From Paenibacillus sp. SY21-1 (lineage in GTDB: Bacteria; Bacillota; Bacilli; Paenibacillales; Paenibacillaceae): a stretch of 64,000 nucleotides of DNA. The position numbers were made by a program, and so were the translations under genes. The notes below the pieces were generated by a model, which was given only the letters and a program-made list of their open reading frames with translations, ran no database searches and was not told the origin of the DNA. Positions 23,895 to 32,455 of this stretch are shown piece after piece; the first letter of the stretch is position 1; each line of letters opens with the position of its first letter. The stretch covers positions 1-64,000 of the forward strand of contig NZ_STGF01000035.1 in the NCBI RefSeq assembly GCF_005222705.1. The letters run 5' to 3'.

Positions 23895-24560
23895 ATGAAA
23901 AGCCGTCATCCGCTGTTGGATCAGCAGGTCGATTTGGAGGTGTCGGGCAAAGCTTTGCCCATAACCGGCAAGCTGGTTGAAGTAGGCCAAGACATCGTCG
24001 TGCTTCATAACGGCAAACAGTTCTATTATGTACCGCTCATTCATGTTCAGCAGCTGAGAAAATCCTTCAATGAGCCATCCGGCTCGGAAATGCCGGAGAT
24101 GCCCTTTGAACCGTTTAACGAGCCCATTTCTTATCGCAAAACGCTGATGAACGCAAAGGGCATGTTTTCTGAAATCTATATTTCGGGCAACCAATCGATA
24201 CATGGCTATTTGACGACGGTAATGAACGATTTTTTTGTCTTCTATTCCCCTGTCTACCATACCGTAATTGTCTCCCTGCATCACTTAAAGTATTTGGTCC
24301 CTTACAATCCGAATGTCACCCCGTATACGCTCACCTCCGAGCAATTTCCGTTAAAGCCGTCTCCAATTACGCTTGCTCGAACGCTCGACCAGCAGCTGCG
24401 CAAGCTGATAGGCGAATTTATCGTCCTTGATCTTGGGGAGAATCCGAATAAAATCGGAGTGCTGAAAAATGTCGATCAAAGCATTATTGAGCTGGCTACG
24501 GCGAGCGGAGCTTCCGTGCTCCTCCATTTCGACCATGTGAAGACGGTTCATATTCCGTAA
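23895..24560 (+). CDS. CotB-like spore coat protein without tail
   Basis: A 221-residue protein with repeated small beta domains like the previous gene (VDLEVSGKALPITGKLVEVGQDIVVL, then EIYISGNQSIHGYLTTVMNDFFVFY and a third degenerate copy ending VLLHFDHVKTVHIP). It lacks the low-complexity Ser/Gly/Asn tail, so it is a less likely kinase substrate. It starts at ATG 23895 with AGGAGG at 23881-23886 and lies 69 bases after the first CotB-like gene. A strong terminator follows. A spore coat role is inferred from similarity and position. Confidence 0.72.
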   Translation: MKSRHPLLDQQVDLEVSGKALPITGKLVEVGQDIVVLHNGKQFYYVPLIHVQQLRKSFNEPSGSEMPEMPFEPFNEPISYRKTLMNAKGMFSEIYISGNQSIHGYLTTVMNDFFVFYSPVYHTVIVSLHHLKYLVPYNPNVTPYTLTSEQFPLKPSPITLARTLDQQLRKLIGEFIVLDLGENPNKIGVLKNVDQSIIELATASGASVLLHFDHVKTVHIP

Positions 24561-24570
24561 AGTCCCCTAG

Positions 24571-24611
24571 ACTGTCCCGCAGGCTCTAGCCTGTTTCGGG
24601 ACAGTTTTTTT
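24571..24611 (+). terminator. Terminator of the coat gene pair
   Basis: ACTGTCCCG (24571-24579) pairs with CGGGACAGT (24597-24605), followed by a run of seven or more T. Confidence 0.92.
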
Positions 24612-24640
24612 CATAACTGAATCGCAGCATCTCCATTTGT

Positions 24641-24646
24641 TATAAT
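24641..24646 (+). promoter_or_regulatory. Candidate -10 element of pncB
   Basis: TATAAT lies 30 bases before the pncB start. The -35 at the right distance (TGAATC) is weak. Confidence 0.45.
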
Positions 24647-24676
24647 GCTCATACTGAAGATGAAGGAGCGATGACG

Positions 24677-26119
24677 GTGAATTGCGACGGGCTAACTTTA
24701 CATACGGACAAATACCAGGTGAACATGATGTACGCGCATTGGATACAGGGCTCGTTGAACGATAAAGTCGTTTTTGAAGCTTATTTTCGCCACTTGCCCT
24801 TTGGGAATGGGTACGCGGTATTCGCGGGCTTGGAGCGAATCGTAACTTACATCCGGCAATTAACGTTTACGGAGGAGGATATCGCTTACCTTGCGGAGCA
24901 GGAAGAATCGTATAAAAAGGAATTTCTTGATACGCTGAGAACGTTCAGATTTACCGGCAATATGCACATGGTTCGCGAGGGCAGCATCGTTTTTCCGAAC
25001 GAGCCGCTGATCCGGGTGGAGGCCAGAGTTTTTGAAGCGCAGCTGATCGAGACGGCTATGCTCAATTTTATGAATTATCAAACGTTGATTGCAACGAAGG
25101 CTTCACGTATCAAGCAAGTAGCCTATGACGATTTTTTGCTGGAATTCGGAACAAGAAGAGCGCAGGAGGCGGATGCCGCAATTTGGGGCGCAAGGGCGGC
25201 ATATATAGCCGGCTTTCATGGCACATCGAATTTGAGAGCGGGCAAGCTTTTTGGCATTCCGACCAAGGGCACTCACGCGCACGCCTGGATTCAGCATCAC
25301 GATTCGGAAGAGGAAGCCTTTCTAAAATACGCCGAAGCGCTTCCCGATCAGGTTTCCCTGTTGGTAGACACATACGATACGTTGTCGAGCGGCGTGCCGA
25401 ATGCGATTAAAGTAGGCAAAAGGCTTGCTGATGCAGGCAAAAGGCTGCAAGCGATCCGTATCGACAGCGGCGATTTGGCGTATGCGTCCAAGCGGGCGCG
25501 AGCCATGCTCGACGAAGCTGGGCTTGCCGATGTCAAGATCATGGTCTCCAACGATCTGGATGAGCATATTATTTTTGCACTAAAGGCGCAGCAGGCTCGA
25601 ATCGATATGTGGGGAGTCGGAACAAAGCTGATAACTGCCGCAGACCAGCCATCGCTTGGCGGCGTATACAAGCTTGTCGCCCGCGAGGCGGAACACGCCT
25701 ATGAAGCTGTCATTAAACTGTCGGGTAACGTTGAAAAAATATCAAATCCGGGCATCAAGAATGTTTACCGGATCATTGACAAGCAAACGGGAAAAGCGGT
25801 GTCCGACTATATTGCTCTCCATCATGAAAGCGAGGCAAGTGAGGGCATCCCGCTTCATGCGGTGGACCCTCTGCATCCCTACCTGCGGCATAGAATGGAG
25901 CACTATGAGGCCATTTCGCTGCTGCAGCCCGTTTTTGCTGACGGTCAGCTTGTCCACGGCCTCCCCGGGCTGGAGAACATTCGGGCTTATCATGAGCAAC
26001 AGCTGAAGCTGTTCCATCCGGAAGTGTTGAGGAAGCTCAATCCCGACATGTACCAGGTCAATGTGAGCCAAGCGGCATGGGAGCTTAAAACCTCCTTTAT
26101 TCAAAAACACAGGCAATAG
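24677..26119 (+). CDS. pncB: Nicotinate phosphoribosyltransferase
   Basis: A 480-residue enzyme that makes nicotinate mononucleotide from nicotinate and PRPP, the entry step of NAD salvage. Motifs are TDKYQVNMMYAHW at the N-terminus, EFGTRRAQEADAA, GTSNLRAG, the KGTHAHAWI loop containing the likely phosphorylated His, LLVDTYDT and IRIDSGDLAY. The length fits the longer bacterial/Gram-positive type. GTG 24677 is preferred because AAGGAG (24663-24668) is 8 bases before it; ATG 24671 would be only 2 bases away. It is a single gene between terminators and the coat genes. Confidence 0.93.
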   Translation: MNCDGLTLHTDKYQVNMMYAHWIQGSLNDKVVFEAYFRHLPFGNGYAVFAGLERIVTYIRQLTFTEEDIAYLAEQEESYKKEFLDTLRTFRFTGNMHMVREGSIVFPNEPLIRVEARVFEAQLIETAMLNFMNYQTLIATKASRIKQVAYDDFLLEFGTRRAQEADAAIWGARAAYIAGFHGTSNLRAGKLFGIPTKGTHAHAWIQHHDSEEEAFLKYAEALPDQVSLLVDTYDTLSSGVPNAIKVGKRLADAGKRLQAIRIDSGDLAYASKRARAMLDEAGLADVKIMVSNDLDEHIIFALKAQQARIDMWGVGTKLITAADQPSLGGVYKLVAREAEHAYEAVIKLSGNVEKISNPGIKNVYRIIDKQTGKAVSDYIALHHESEASEGIPLHAVDPLHPYLRHRMEHYEAISLLQPVFADGQLVHGLPGLENIRAYHEQQLKLFHPEVLRKLNPDMYQVNVSQAAWELKTSFIQKHRQ

Positions 26120-26336
26120 CAGAAGCATGCATACATAAAAAAAGGAAAAACCTCCATACTACAAAGGAAGCCGAGCGGAAACGGCTAAAGCCGCCATTCA
26201 GGGGGCAAAGCTGTCGTTTCGCGCAGCATACAGCGGGTAATAAGCGCAGCCTTGCAGCTTGCCGTCGTATGGAACTGCCGCGTCAGCGCCAGCTGCGGTT
26301 TTCGTGGAACTTGCCATGACATGAGGAGGAAAATCT

Positions 26337-26558
26337 ATGATGCAGCCAATGACGGCAAAAGAGCTGGAGTATATCGCAGACTCGATGTCCAACGAGGATT
26401 TGTTGATCAAGCAATGTACGGCCCTTGCCGTATCCGGAACGACACCGGCGCTGCGCGATTTCGCGCTGCAATGCGTACAAACGCACCAGCACCACTACGA
26501 TTCCCTGTTGCATGCGATTCAGCACCATCAGCAAATGGCCCCGACGCAGCCGCAATAA
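26337..26558 (+). CDS. Small CotF-like spore coat protein
   Basis: A 73-residue protein with a helical core (KELEYIADSMSNEDLLIKQC) and a His/Gln-rich tail (QTHQHHYDSLLHAIQHHQQ). The pattern matches short coat F-like proteins of Paenibacillus and Bacillus. AGGAGG (26325-26330) precedes ATG 26337; ATG 26340 is an alternative. The next gene, also coat F type, follows after 36 bases, so they likely form a sporulation-time operon. Expression in the mother cell is an inference. Confidence 0.78.
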   Translation: MMQPMTAKELEYIADSMSNEDLLIKQCTALAVSGTTPALRDFALQCVQTHQHHYDSLLHAIQHHQQMAPTQPQ

Positions 26559-26594
26559 CGTTTGAATCGGGTTACTTAAAAGGAGGAGCAAGGA

Positions 26595-27017
26595 ATGTAT
26601 CAACAGCAGAATCAGCAAGGCGGACAGCAGCAGATACAAAACCTTTTGAACGAAGAGGATTTGGCCAGTATCATTCTAAGCGATTTGAAGCGCGTTGTTC
26701 GCGAGTACGCGACGGCGGCCACGGAATCGACTTGTCCGGATATTCGCCAATTGTTCACTAAATTGCTGGATAGCACGCTGAAGGAGCAGGGACAGCTGTT
26801 CCAAATTATGCAGCAAAACAATATGTACAATACAGCTTCGCCGGCGCTTCGTCAGGAGCTTGACAAGCAAGCGCAGCAATATCAGCAGACGAAACAAAAA
26901 ACGGCGCAATGCGTGCAGAAGCATCTGGGACAGCGCCAGAATCAAACCTTCTACAATCCGGCGATGCAGCAGCAGCAGTCCCATCAACAGTCCGGCCATC
27001 AGCCATATTATATGTAG
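26595..27017 (+). CDS. CotF family spore coat protein
   Basis: A 140-residue protein. A Gln-rich start is followed by the coat F helical domain (about residues 18-100: EDLASIILSDLKRVVREYAT, then STCPDIRQLFTKLLDSTLKEQ and QLFQIMQQNNMY). The end is Gln/His/Tyr-rich. AGGAGGAGCAAGG precedes ATG 26595. It forms a pair with the shorter coat gene and is closed by a terminator at 27018-27054. Confidence 0.88.
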   Translation: MYQQQNQQGGQQQIQNLLNEEDLASIILSDLKRVVREYATAATESTCPDIRQLFTKLLDSTLKEQGQLFQIMQQNNMYNTASPALRQELDKQAQQYQQTKQKTAQCVQKHLGQRQNQTFYNPAMQQQQSHQQSGHQPYYM

Positions 27018-27054
27018 AGACCTCGGAGGACCCTCCGGGGTCTTTCGTTTTTTT
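27018..27054 (+). terminator. Terminator after the CotF-like pair
   Basis: AGACC-t-CGGAGG pairs with CTCCG-g-GGTCT, then TTTCGTTTTTTT. Confidence 0.9.
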
Positions 27055-27125
27055 CTTTGCAGGATATACGAAAAAGTTGTAAAATAGCCTTTATAATCGC
27101 ATGTGGTGCTGGAGGGAGCTTGACC

Positions 27126-27617
27126 ATGACGGAATTGCAGTTGAAGGTGCTTGACCTGCTGAAAGAGGATGCCAGAAGGACGCCGGAATTAATCGCCACC
27201 ATGCTGGGCATAGCGGTGGAGGATGTGAAGCAGGCCATTGCCGAGCTGGAACAGGACCATATTATTGTCAAATATGCGACGATCGTGAACTGGAGCAAGA
27301 TGGATGACAGCAAGGTAACCGCCTTGATTGAAGTACAGATTACGCCGGAACGCGGCCGTGGATTTGAAGGCATAGCGGAGCGTATTTATTTATATCCTGA
27401 AGTAAAGTCGGTTTACCTGATGTCCGGCGCTTACGATTTGCTTGTTGAAGTGGAAGGGAAAACGCTGAAGGAAGTCGCTTCATTCGTCTCCAACAAGCTG
27501 TCGCCTATCGACGCGGTGTTATCGACGAAGACATTTTTTATTCTCAAAAAATACAAACAGGACGGCATTATCTTCGAGGAGCATGAAGGTGACCATCGCT
27601 TGATGGTTTCGCCGTAA
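27126..27617 (+). CDS. Lrp/AsnC family transcriptional regulator
   Basis: A 163-residue regulator. Residues 1-60 are the winged helix-turn-helix (LKVLDLLKEDARRTPELIATML, with AIAELEQDHIIVKY); residues 70-150 are the RAM ligand-binding domain (VTALIEVQITPERGRGFEGIAE). ATG 27126 has GGAGGG (27111-27116) 9 bases upstream; TTG 27057 further upstream lies in the preceding terminator. A TATAAT at 27092-27097 may be its -10. It is 15 bases ahead of an AlaT-like aminotransferase. In B. subtilis the Lrp-type AlaR is encoded beside alaT, so regulation of this aminotransferase by alanine or a related amino acid is a likely role. Confidence 0.88.
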   Translation: MTELQLKVLDLLKEDARRTPELIATMLGIAVEDVKQAIAELEQDHIIVKYATIVNWSKMDDSKVTALIEVQITPERGRGFEGIAERIYLYPEVKSVYLMSGAYDLLVEVEGKTLKEVASFVSNKLSPIDAVLSTKTFFILKKYKQDGIIFEEHEGDHRLMVSP

Positions 27618-27632
27618 CAAAGGGTGAGGGCC

Positions 27633-28850
27633 ATGATTAAAGACGAACAGAAGCTGCCTTCCTCGCCGGAGGGGCGGAAGGAGATGGCTGACTACCTGTC
27701 CCCTCTTGTACGGGACATTAAACCGTCGGGTATCCGCCGGTTTTTTGATTTAGTCAGCACACGCAAGGATGTCATTACGCTTGGGGTAGGCGAGCCGGAT
27801 TTCGTAACCCCGTGGCATGTTCGGGAGGCCGCCGTTTATTCGCTGGAAACGGGCAAAACCCAATACACGTCGAATGCGGGCATGCCCGAGCTTCGCGGCG
27901 CGATCGGACAATATTTAAATGACTCGTTCGCCGTGGAATACAATCCGGCCAATGAAATTATTGTGACGGTCGGCGGAAGCGAGGCGATCGACCTTGCGCT
28001 GCGCGCCCTGATCTCGCCGGGCGACGAAATTTTGATTCCCGAGCCTTGTTATATCTCTTATTCGCCGATTACGACGCTAAGCGGCGGCAAAGCGGTAGGG
28101 ATTGAGACGTTCGCGAAGGATTCGTTCAAGCTGAAGGCCGAGTCGCTGAAGGCTGCGATAACGCCGCGCTCCAAAGTACTTATTCTCTGTTATCCGAGCA
28201 ATCCGACCGGCGGAACCATGACCTACGAGGATTGGCTGCCGATCGCCAAGCTGGTTGAAGAGCATGATCTGATCGTCATTTCCGACGAGATCTATGCCGA
28301 GCTGTCGTATGGCGAGAAGCATGTTAGCTTCGCGGCTATGCCGGGCATGAAGGACCGCACGATTCTGGTGAGCGGGTTCTCCAAGGCTTTTGCTATGACC
28401 GGCTGGCGGATGGGCTATGCGTGCGGTCATCGCGACCTGATTGCGGCTATGCTGAAAATTCACCAGTACACCGTTATGTGCGCCCCGATTATGGCGCAAT
28501 ATGCGGCGCTTGAAGCGCTGCAGCATGGGCTGGAGGAGAAGGATCGGATGGTGGAGGCGTATAATCAGCGCCGACGGCTCGTCGTCAAGGGCTTCCGCGA
28601 CATCGGTCTGGAATGCCATGAGCCACAAGGGGCGTTTTATGCGTTCCCTTCGGTTGCCTCCACTGGGCTTACAAGCGAGCAGTTCGCGGAGAGGCTGCTG
28701 AATGAAGCAAGCGTTGCGGCTGTGCCCGGCGATGTGTTCGGGCTGGGAGGCGAAGGCCACCTTCGCTGCTCGTACGCCACATCCGTCAGCAATCTTTCGG
28801 AGGCGCTGGACCGAATCGGACAGTTCGTTCACAAGCTCAAGCAGGGCTAG
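27633..28850 (+). CDS. AlaT/PatA-like class I aminotransferase
   Basis: A 405-residue fold-type I PLP aminotransferase. Visible are the substrate/PLP motif VTVGGSEAIDLALRALISPGDE, CYPSNPTGG with the carboxylate-contacting Asn, ISDEIYAELSY and the PLP lysine in SGFSKAFAMTGWRMGY. The C-terminal arginine region is GHLRCSYATS. Pairing with an Lrp regulator fits alanine transaminase (AlaT), but aspartate or aromatic specificity is not excluded. ATG 27633 is used; GTG 27624 sits within the AGGGTGAGG ribosome site. A hairpin follows (28889-28924). Confidence 0.88.
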   Translation: MIKDEQKLPSSPEGRKEMADYLSPLVRDIKPSGIRRFFDLVSTRKDVITLGVGEPDFVTPWHVREAAVYSLETGKTQYTSNAGMPELRGAIGQYLNDSFAVEYNPANEIIVTVGGSEAIDLALRALISPGDEILIPEPCYISYSPITTLSGGKAVGIETFAKDSFKLKAESLKAAITPRSKVLILCYPSNPTGGTMTYEDWLPIAKLVEEHDLIVISDEIYAELSYGEKHVSFAAMPGMKDRTILVSGFSKAFAMTGWRMGYACGHRDLIAAMLKIHQYTVMCAPIMAQYAALEALQHGLEEKDRMVEAYNQRRRLVVKGFRDIGLECHEPQGAFYAFPSVASTGLTSEQFAERLLNEASVAAVPGDVFGLGGEGHLRCSYATSVSNLSEALDRIGQFVHKLKQG

Positions 28851-28888
28851 TTGCTTTAAAGATCGTATTCAAACTAGCAAATGGATTT

Positions 28889-28926
28889 AAACAGCAGGTG
28901 CGGAGCGATTCCGGCCTGCTGTTTGT
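28889..28926 (+). terminator. Hairpin between the aminotransferase and cobalamin adenosyltransferase genes
   Basis: AAACAGCAGG (28889-28898) pairs with CCTGCTGTTT (28915-28924), 10 bp. The T tail is short (GTTTGT), so termination may be partial. Confidence 0.6.
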
Positions 28927-28950
28927 ATGAGATCGCGAGGAGTGGATAAG

Positions 28951-29577
28951 GTGAAGCTGTATACGAAAACGGGAGATAAAGGGCAGACGTCGCTCATTGG
29001 CGGGCGGGTTCGCAAGGATGACAGCCGGGTTGAGGCATATGGCACAATTGATGAGCTGAACAGCTTCGTCGGACAAGCTGCAGCGGAAGCGGCGAGGCAT
29101 GAGCAGCTTGCCGAAATGGCAGGTTTGCTGGTAGACATTCAGCAAGAGCTGTTCGATTGCGGCTCCGATCTGGCGTATGCTGCACCAGGCGCGCCGCTTA
29201 AGGTTAACGGAGAGCCTGCGGTTAAGCTGGAGGGCTGGATCGATCAGTATTCAGCGGAGGCGCCGGAAATTACGCGCTTTATTCTGCCGGGCGGCAGTTC
29301 AGTGTCGGCACTGCTGCATGTATGCCGCACCGTATGCCGGAGAGCGGAGCGCCGCGTTGTGACACTGGCGGCGGAGACCGAAGGTGCTGGTCCAGAGGAG
29401 AATGGGACAACGAACGGTGCGGGAAGCCATGTCGTTAATCCTGACGTATTGACGTATTTGAATCGTCTGTCGGATTTCTTCTTCGCGGCGGCGCGAGCGG
29501 CCAATGCGAAGCTTGGCGTGCCGGACACCGAATATGCGCGGAGCGCTGAGGTGTTCCGGCGGAAGCCGCGGGCATGA
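28951..29577 (+). CDS. PduO-type cob(I)alamin adenosyltransferase
   Basis: A 208-residue enzyme that attaches 5'-deoxyadenosine from ATP to cob(I)alamin, giving coenzyme B12. The N-terminal ATP loop KLYTKTGDKGQTSLIGG is typical, followed by DSRVEAYGTIDELNSFVG, then FILPGGS and the VCRTVCRRAERRVV helix. Near the end comes the LNRLSDFFFAAARAAN motif. There is a short insertion (EGAGPEENGTTNGAGSH). GTG 28951 has GAGGAG 8 bases upstream; ATG 28927 has none. No B12 riboswitch was seen upstream. It overlaps the following pseudouridine synthase by 4 bases, so they are translationally coupled. Confidence 0.92.
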   Translation: MKLYTKTGDKGQTSLIGGRVRKDDSRVEAYGTIDELNSFVGQAAAEAARHEQLAEMAGLLVDIQQELFDCGSDLAYAAPGAPLKVNGEPAVKLEGWIDQYSAEAPEITRFILPGGSSVSALLHVCRTVCRRAERRVVTLAAETEGAGPEENGTTNGAGSHVVNPDVLTYLNRLSDFFFAAARAANAKLGVPDTEYARSAEVFRRKPRA

Positions 29578-30539
29578 GCGAGCGGCTGGAGGAACTGTAC
29601 TACCGCCCGCTTGTGGCGGTAGTGAAGGAGGAGGAGCACGGCCGCACCGTGCGGGCCGTGCTGGAGCGGCAGCTTGGCGTGTCGCGCAAGCTGCTTTCGC
29701 AGGTAAAATTGACGGAGCATGGGCTGACCGTCAATGAGGCGCGCGCCTATACGACGGCGCGCGTTGAGCAAGGCGATGTGATCCGCGTGAGGATGGAGCG
29801 CGAGGAATCCGAGGATATTCTGCCGCAGCCGATACCGATCGAAATTGTTTATGAAGACGAGGACTTGCTTATCGTCAACAAGCCTGCGGGCATGATTGTG
29901 CATCCGACGCATGGACATTATACAGGTACGATGGCTAACGGTGTCGTACATCATTGGCGAGAGCGCGGGGAGCGGGTTCGATTTCGGCCCGTACACCGGC
30001 TTGACGAGGATACATCTGGAATTGTCGCTGTTGCGAAAACGTCCTACGTTCATCAGCAGCTGTCCGAGCAGATGCAGGCGAACGGCTTCCTGAAGCGTTA
30101 TTTGGCTTTCGTATATGGCAGTCCAAAGCTCGATTCGGGCATCGTCAATGAACCGATTGATCGCGATCCGGAGCAGCCGCATGTGCGAATCGTTACGCCG
30201 GAGGGCTATCCGTCAGTAACGCATTATGAGGTGCAGACACGTTATCGCGGCCCAGACGACGCAGTCGCGGCAGCGGCAGTATCGCTTAAGCTTGAGACGG
30301 GACGGACGCACCAAATTCGCGTACATATGAAGCATATCGGTTGCCCTCTGATTGGGGATAAAATGTATGGACTGCCGCATGGGTCGGTTGAGGCGTGGGA
30401 AGCGGCGGCTCAGCGGCAGGCGCTCCATGCTCAGATATTGGGCTTTACGCATCCAATCCGCAAGGAGTGGATGGAATGGACAGCACCGCTGCCGCCTGAG
30501 CTGCAGCGACTTGAGCAGCTTATGACTGAGCAACATTAA
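29574..30539 (+). CDS. RluA family pseudouridine synthase
   Basis: A 321-residue RNA-modifying enzyme. Residues about 20-85 form an S4-like RNA-binding domain (LGVSRKLLSQVKLTEHGLTVN). The catalytic domain has the RluA motif VHRLDEDTSGIV with the catalytic Asp near residue 142, plus KRYLAFVYG and LETGRTHQIRVHMKHIG. It probably modifies rRNA or tRNA; the exact site is not predictable (RluD and YlyB/YjbO relatives are alike). ATG 29574 overlaps the stop of the adenosyltransferase gene (ATGA). The gene ends 20 bases before the ArsC/Spx-like gene. Confidence 0.92.
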   Translation: MSERLEELYYRPLVAVVKEEEHGRTVRAVLERQLGVSRKLLSQVKLTEHGLTVNEARAYTTARVEQGDVIRVRMEREESEDILPQPIPIEIVYEDEDLLIVNKPAGMIVHPTHGHYTGTMANGVVHHWRERGERVRFRPVHRLDEDTSGIVAVAKTSYVHQQLSEQMQANGFLKRYLAFVYGSPKLDSGIVNEPIDRDPEQPHVRIVTPEGYPSVTHYEVQTRYRGPDDAVAAAAVSLKLETGRTHQIRVHMKHIGCPLIGDKMYGLPHGSVEAWEAAAQRQALHAQILGFTHPIRKEWMEWTAPLPPELQRLEQLMTEQH

Positions 30540-30559
30540 GGAAAGGGGCAATTTCACAG

Positions 30560-30937
30560 ATGAGTCACTCTCATTCATTAACCATTATTTTGTATCCCAA
30601 ATGCAGTACTTGCCGCTCCGCTCTCAAATCCTTGCAAAGCAAGGGATATGACGTAACCATTCGTGATATTAACGAGAATACGCCTACCCCGGTAGAGCTG
30701 AAGCAGCTTGTTGCCAATAGTGGGCTTGAGTTGAAGAAATTTTTCAATACGTCTGGAGAGGTTTATCGCGAGCTTGGTCTTAAGGATAAGCTCGCCGAGA
30801 TGTCGGAGGAAGAAAAGCTGGAGCTGCTTTCCCAGCACGGCATGCTGATCAAGCGTCCTATTGTAACAGATGGGAAGCAAGTTACAGTGGGCTATAAAGA
30901 AGCAGATTATGAGCAAGCGTGGGGCAATAAAGCTTAA
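30560..30937 (+). CDS. ArsC/Spx family thioredoxin-fold protein
   Basis: A 125-residue protein with the N-terminal redox motif YPKCSTCRSALKSL (CxxC at about residues 14-17), the insert typical of the ArsC/Spx family and the C-terminal RPIVTDGKQVTVGYKEADYE. The length and the KRPI segment fit the YffB/YfjU-like reductases more than Spx itself, which binds RNA polymerase. It could act as a small thiol reductase. GGAAAGGGG precedes ATG 30560. The DapL-like aminotransferase gene follows after 25 bases. Confidence 0.85.
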   Translation: MSHSHSLTIILYPKCSTCRSALKSLQSKGYDVTIRDINENTPTPVELKQLVANSGLELKKFFNTSGEVYRELGLKDKLAEMSEEEKLELLSQHGMLIKRPIVTDGKQVTVGYKEADYEQAWGNKA

Positions 30938-30962
30938 GAAGAAGGACAAGGTGATCAATAAG

Positions 30963-32183
30963 ATGGTTCATGCAAAATGGAGATCCGAACGGCTGTCTCA
31001 GCTAGGCTCTTCCATCTTCGCCGAAGTGGCAAGCTGGAAGCTGCAAGCGATGGCAGATGGCCGGGATATCATCGACCTTGGCATCGGCAGCCCGGATCAG
31101 CCGCCAACGCCTGCGGTTCGTCAGGCATTGGCGACTGCCGCGCTGCGTGAGGATATGTACGCCTATCCGGCTACACGCAGCGGCCTGCCGTTCCGCGAAA
31201 GCGCAGCCGCTTGGATGCGCCATCGCTTTGGCGTTACGCTTGATCCAGCTAGCGAAATCGTAACGCTGATGGGCTCGCAGGATGGTCTTGCGCACCTGGC
31301 AATGGCGCTTTGCGATTCTGGCGATATGGCGCTTCTGCCTGATCCGGGGTATCCGATCTATGCGGCATCGCTGGCGTTGGCAGGCGTGGAGCGTGTATTA
31401 TTGCCATTGCGAGCCGAGAATGGCTTTATGCCGGATTTGGAGGCTCTGCCTGACGAGATATGGAACCGGGCGACGTTTATTTTGCTTAATTATCCGAACA
31501 ATCCGCTTTCAGCTGTCGTCGATCTTACATTTTTCGAGCGGCTGCTCGAAAAGGCGCGCAAACATGATGTGCTTGTCGTTCATGATTTGGCTTACTCCGA
31601 AATGGGCTTTGACGGCTGCGAGCCGCCAAGCATTCTACAAGTACCTGGCGCTATGGAGCAAGCGGTGGAGTTCCATTCCCTCTCCAAAAGCTTCAATATG
31701 GCCGGCAGTCGCATAGGCTTTCTCTGCGGCAACCGCGAGGCAGTCGGCGCGCTGCGCGAACTAAAGGCGAATATCGATTATGGCGTATTCGATCCCGTAC
31801 AGGAGGCAGGAATTGTTGCCTTGCAGGAAGCCATCGCCAGTCCTGGTAAGCCCAAAGCGGGCAAGCTCTATGAACGCCGCCGCGACGTGCTTATTGAAGC
31901 TTTGCGCAAGGAGGGCTGGCACATCGATCCGCCCAAAGCGACGATGTTTATTTGGGCCCCCTTGCCGCCGATGGCATGGACATTGGGTCAGCCTTGGAGC
32001 TCACGACTAATTTCCCAGGAAATGCTCAAAGCGACAGGGGTTGTCGTCGTTCCCGGCGAAGCGTTTGGCGCGGAGGGAGAAGGTTATGTGCGGATTGCGT
32101 TAGTGGAAAGCGAGGAGCGTTTACTTGAAGCGGCAAGGCGAATTGGTGTATTCATTCGGGAAGGAGCCCCTAAGAACAGCTAA
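30963..32183 (+). CDS. DapL-like (LL-diaminopimelate-type) aminotransferase
   Basis: A 406-residue class I/II aminotransferase. Motifs: IDLGIGSPDQPPTPAV at the N-terminus, MGSQDGLAHLAMALCDSGD, NYPNNPLSAV, VHDLAYSEMGFDG and the PLP lysine in FHSLSKSFNMAGSRIGF. The last one and the GSPD start are typical of the LL-DAP aminotransferase/YugH-like group, which either makes LL-diaminopimelate for peptidoglycan and lysine or acts on other amino acids. ATG 30963 is preceded by AAGGTGATC; the frame runs further upstream into the previous gene without a ribosome site. A terminator follows at 32241-32278. Confidence 0.87.
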   Translation: MVHAKWRSERLSQLGSSIFAEVASWKLQAMADGRDIIDLGIGSPDQPPTPAVRQALATAALREDMYAYPATRSGLPFRESAAAWMRHRFGVTLDPASEIVTLMGSQDGLAHLAMALCDSGDMALLPDPGYPIYAASLALAGVERVLLPLRAENGFMPDLEALPDEIWNRATFILLNYPNNPLSAVVDLTFFERLLEKARKHDVLVVHDLAYSEMGFDGCEPPSILQVPGAMEQAVEFHSLSKSFNMAGSRIGFLCGNREAVGALRELKANIDYGVFDPVQEAGIVALQEAIASPGKPKAGKLYERRRDVLIEALRKEGWHIDPPKATMFIWAPLPPMAWTLGQPWSSRLISQEMLKATGVVVVPGEAFGAEGEGYVRIALVESEERLLEAARRIGVFIREGAPKNS

Positions 32184-32240
32184 ACGCACAGTTTCCAAAG
32201 CATATTTGCATAGTTCTCTTACTCAATCATGCGCGAAATG

Positions 32241-32278
32241 AATCCAGCTTCACATTTATTGTGATCCTGGATTTTTTT
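32241..32278 (+). terminator. Terminator of the aminotransferase gene
   Basis: AATCCAG (32241-32247) pairs with CTGGATT (32267-32273), with an inner TCAC/GTGA pairing, followed by TTTTTTT. Confidence 0.85.
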
Positions 32279-32406
32279 GTATCCCCATGCTATTTCATGC
32301 AACAGAGCATTTGCAAAGAGACGCAAGACCTCACACAAGAAGGACAGCAAATGATGCGTTTTGTCTGATCAATGGGACGAAACAGTAGATCTTTTCCTTT
32401 TATGCG

Positions 32407-32439
32407 CTTGTATACAGTGTGGTATACTGTGAGCACAAG
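32407..32439 (+). promoter_or_regulatory. Nested palindromes over a -10 before the exonuclease gene
   Basis: CTTGT (32407-32411) and ACAAG (32435-32439) flank ACAGT-gtggtat-ACTGT (32414-32430). A TATACT (32423-32428) lies inside and could be the -10. The layout fits a repressor operator overlapping a promoter. No regulator is assigned. Confidence 0.4.
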
Positions 32440-32455
32440 CGTTAAGGAGTGAGCG

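Noticed and set aside
26252..26761. 169-codon plus-strand frame across both CotF-like genes
   Set aside because: Two overlapping frames have good ribosome sites and coat F patterns; this one has none.
28861..28950. Cobalamin riboswitch before the adenosyltransferase gene
   Set aside because: Only about 90 bases with a simple hairpin; no B12-box sequence is visible.
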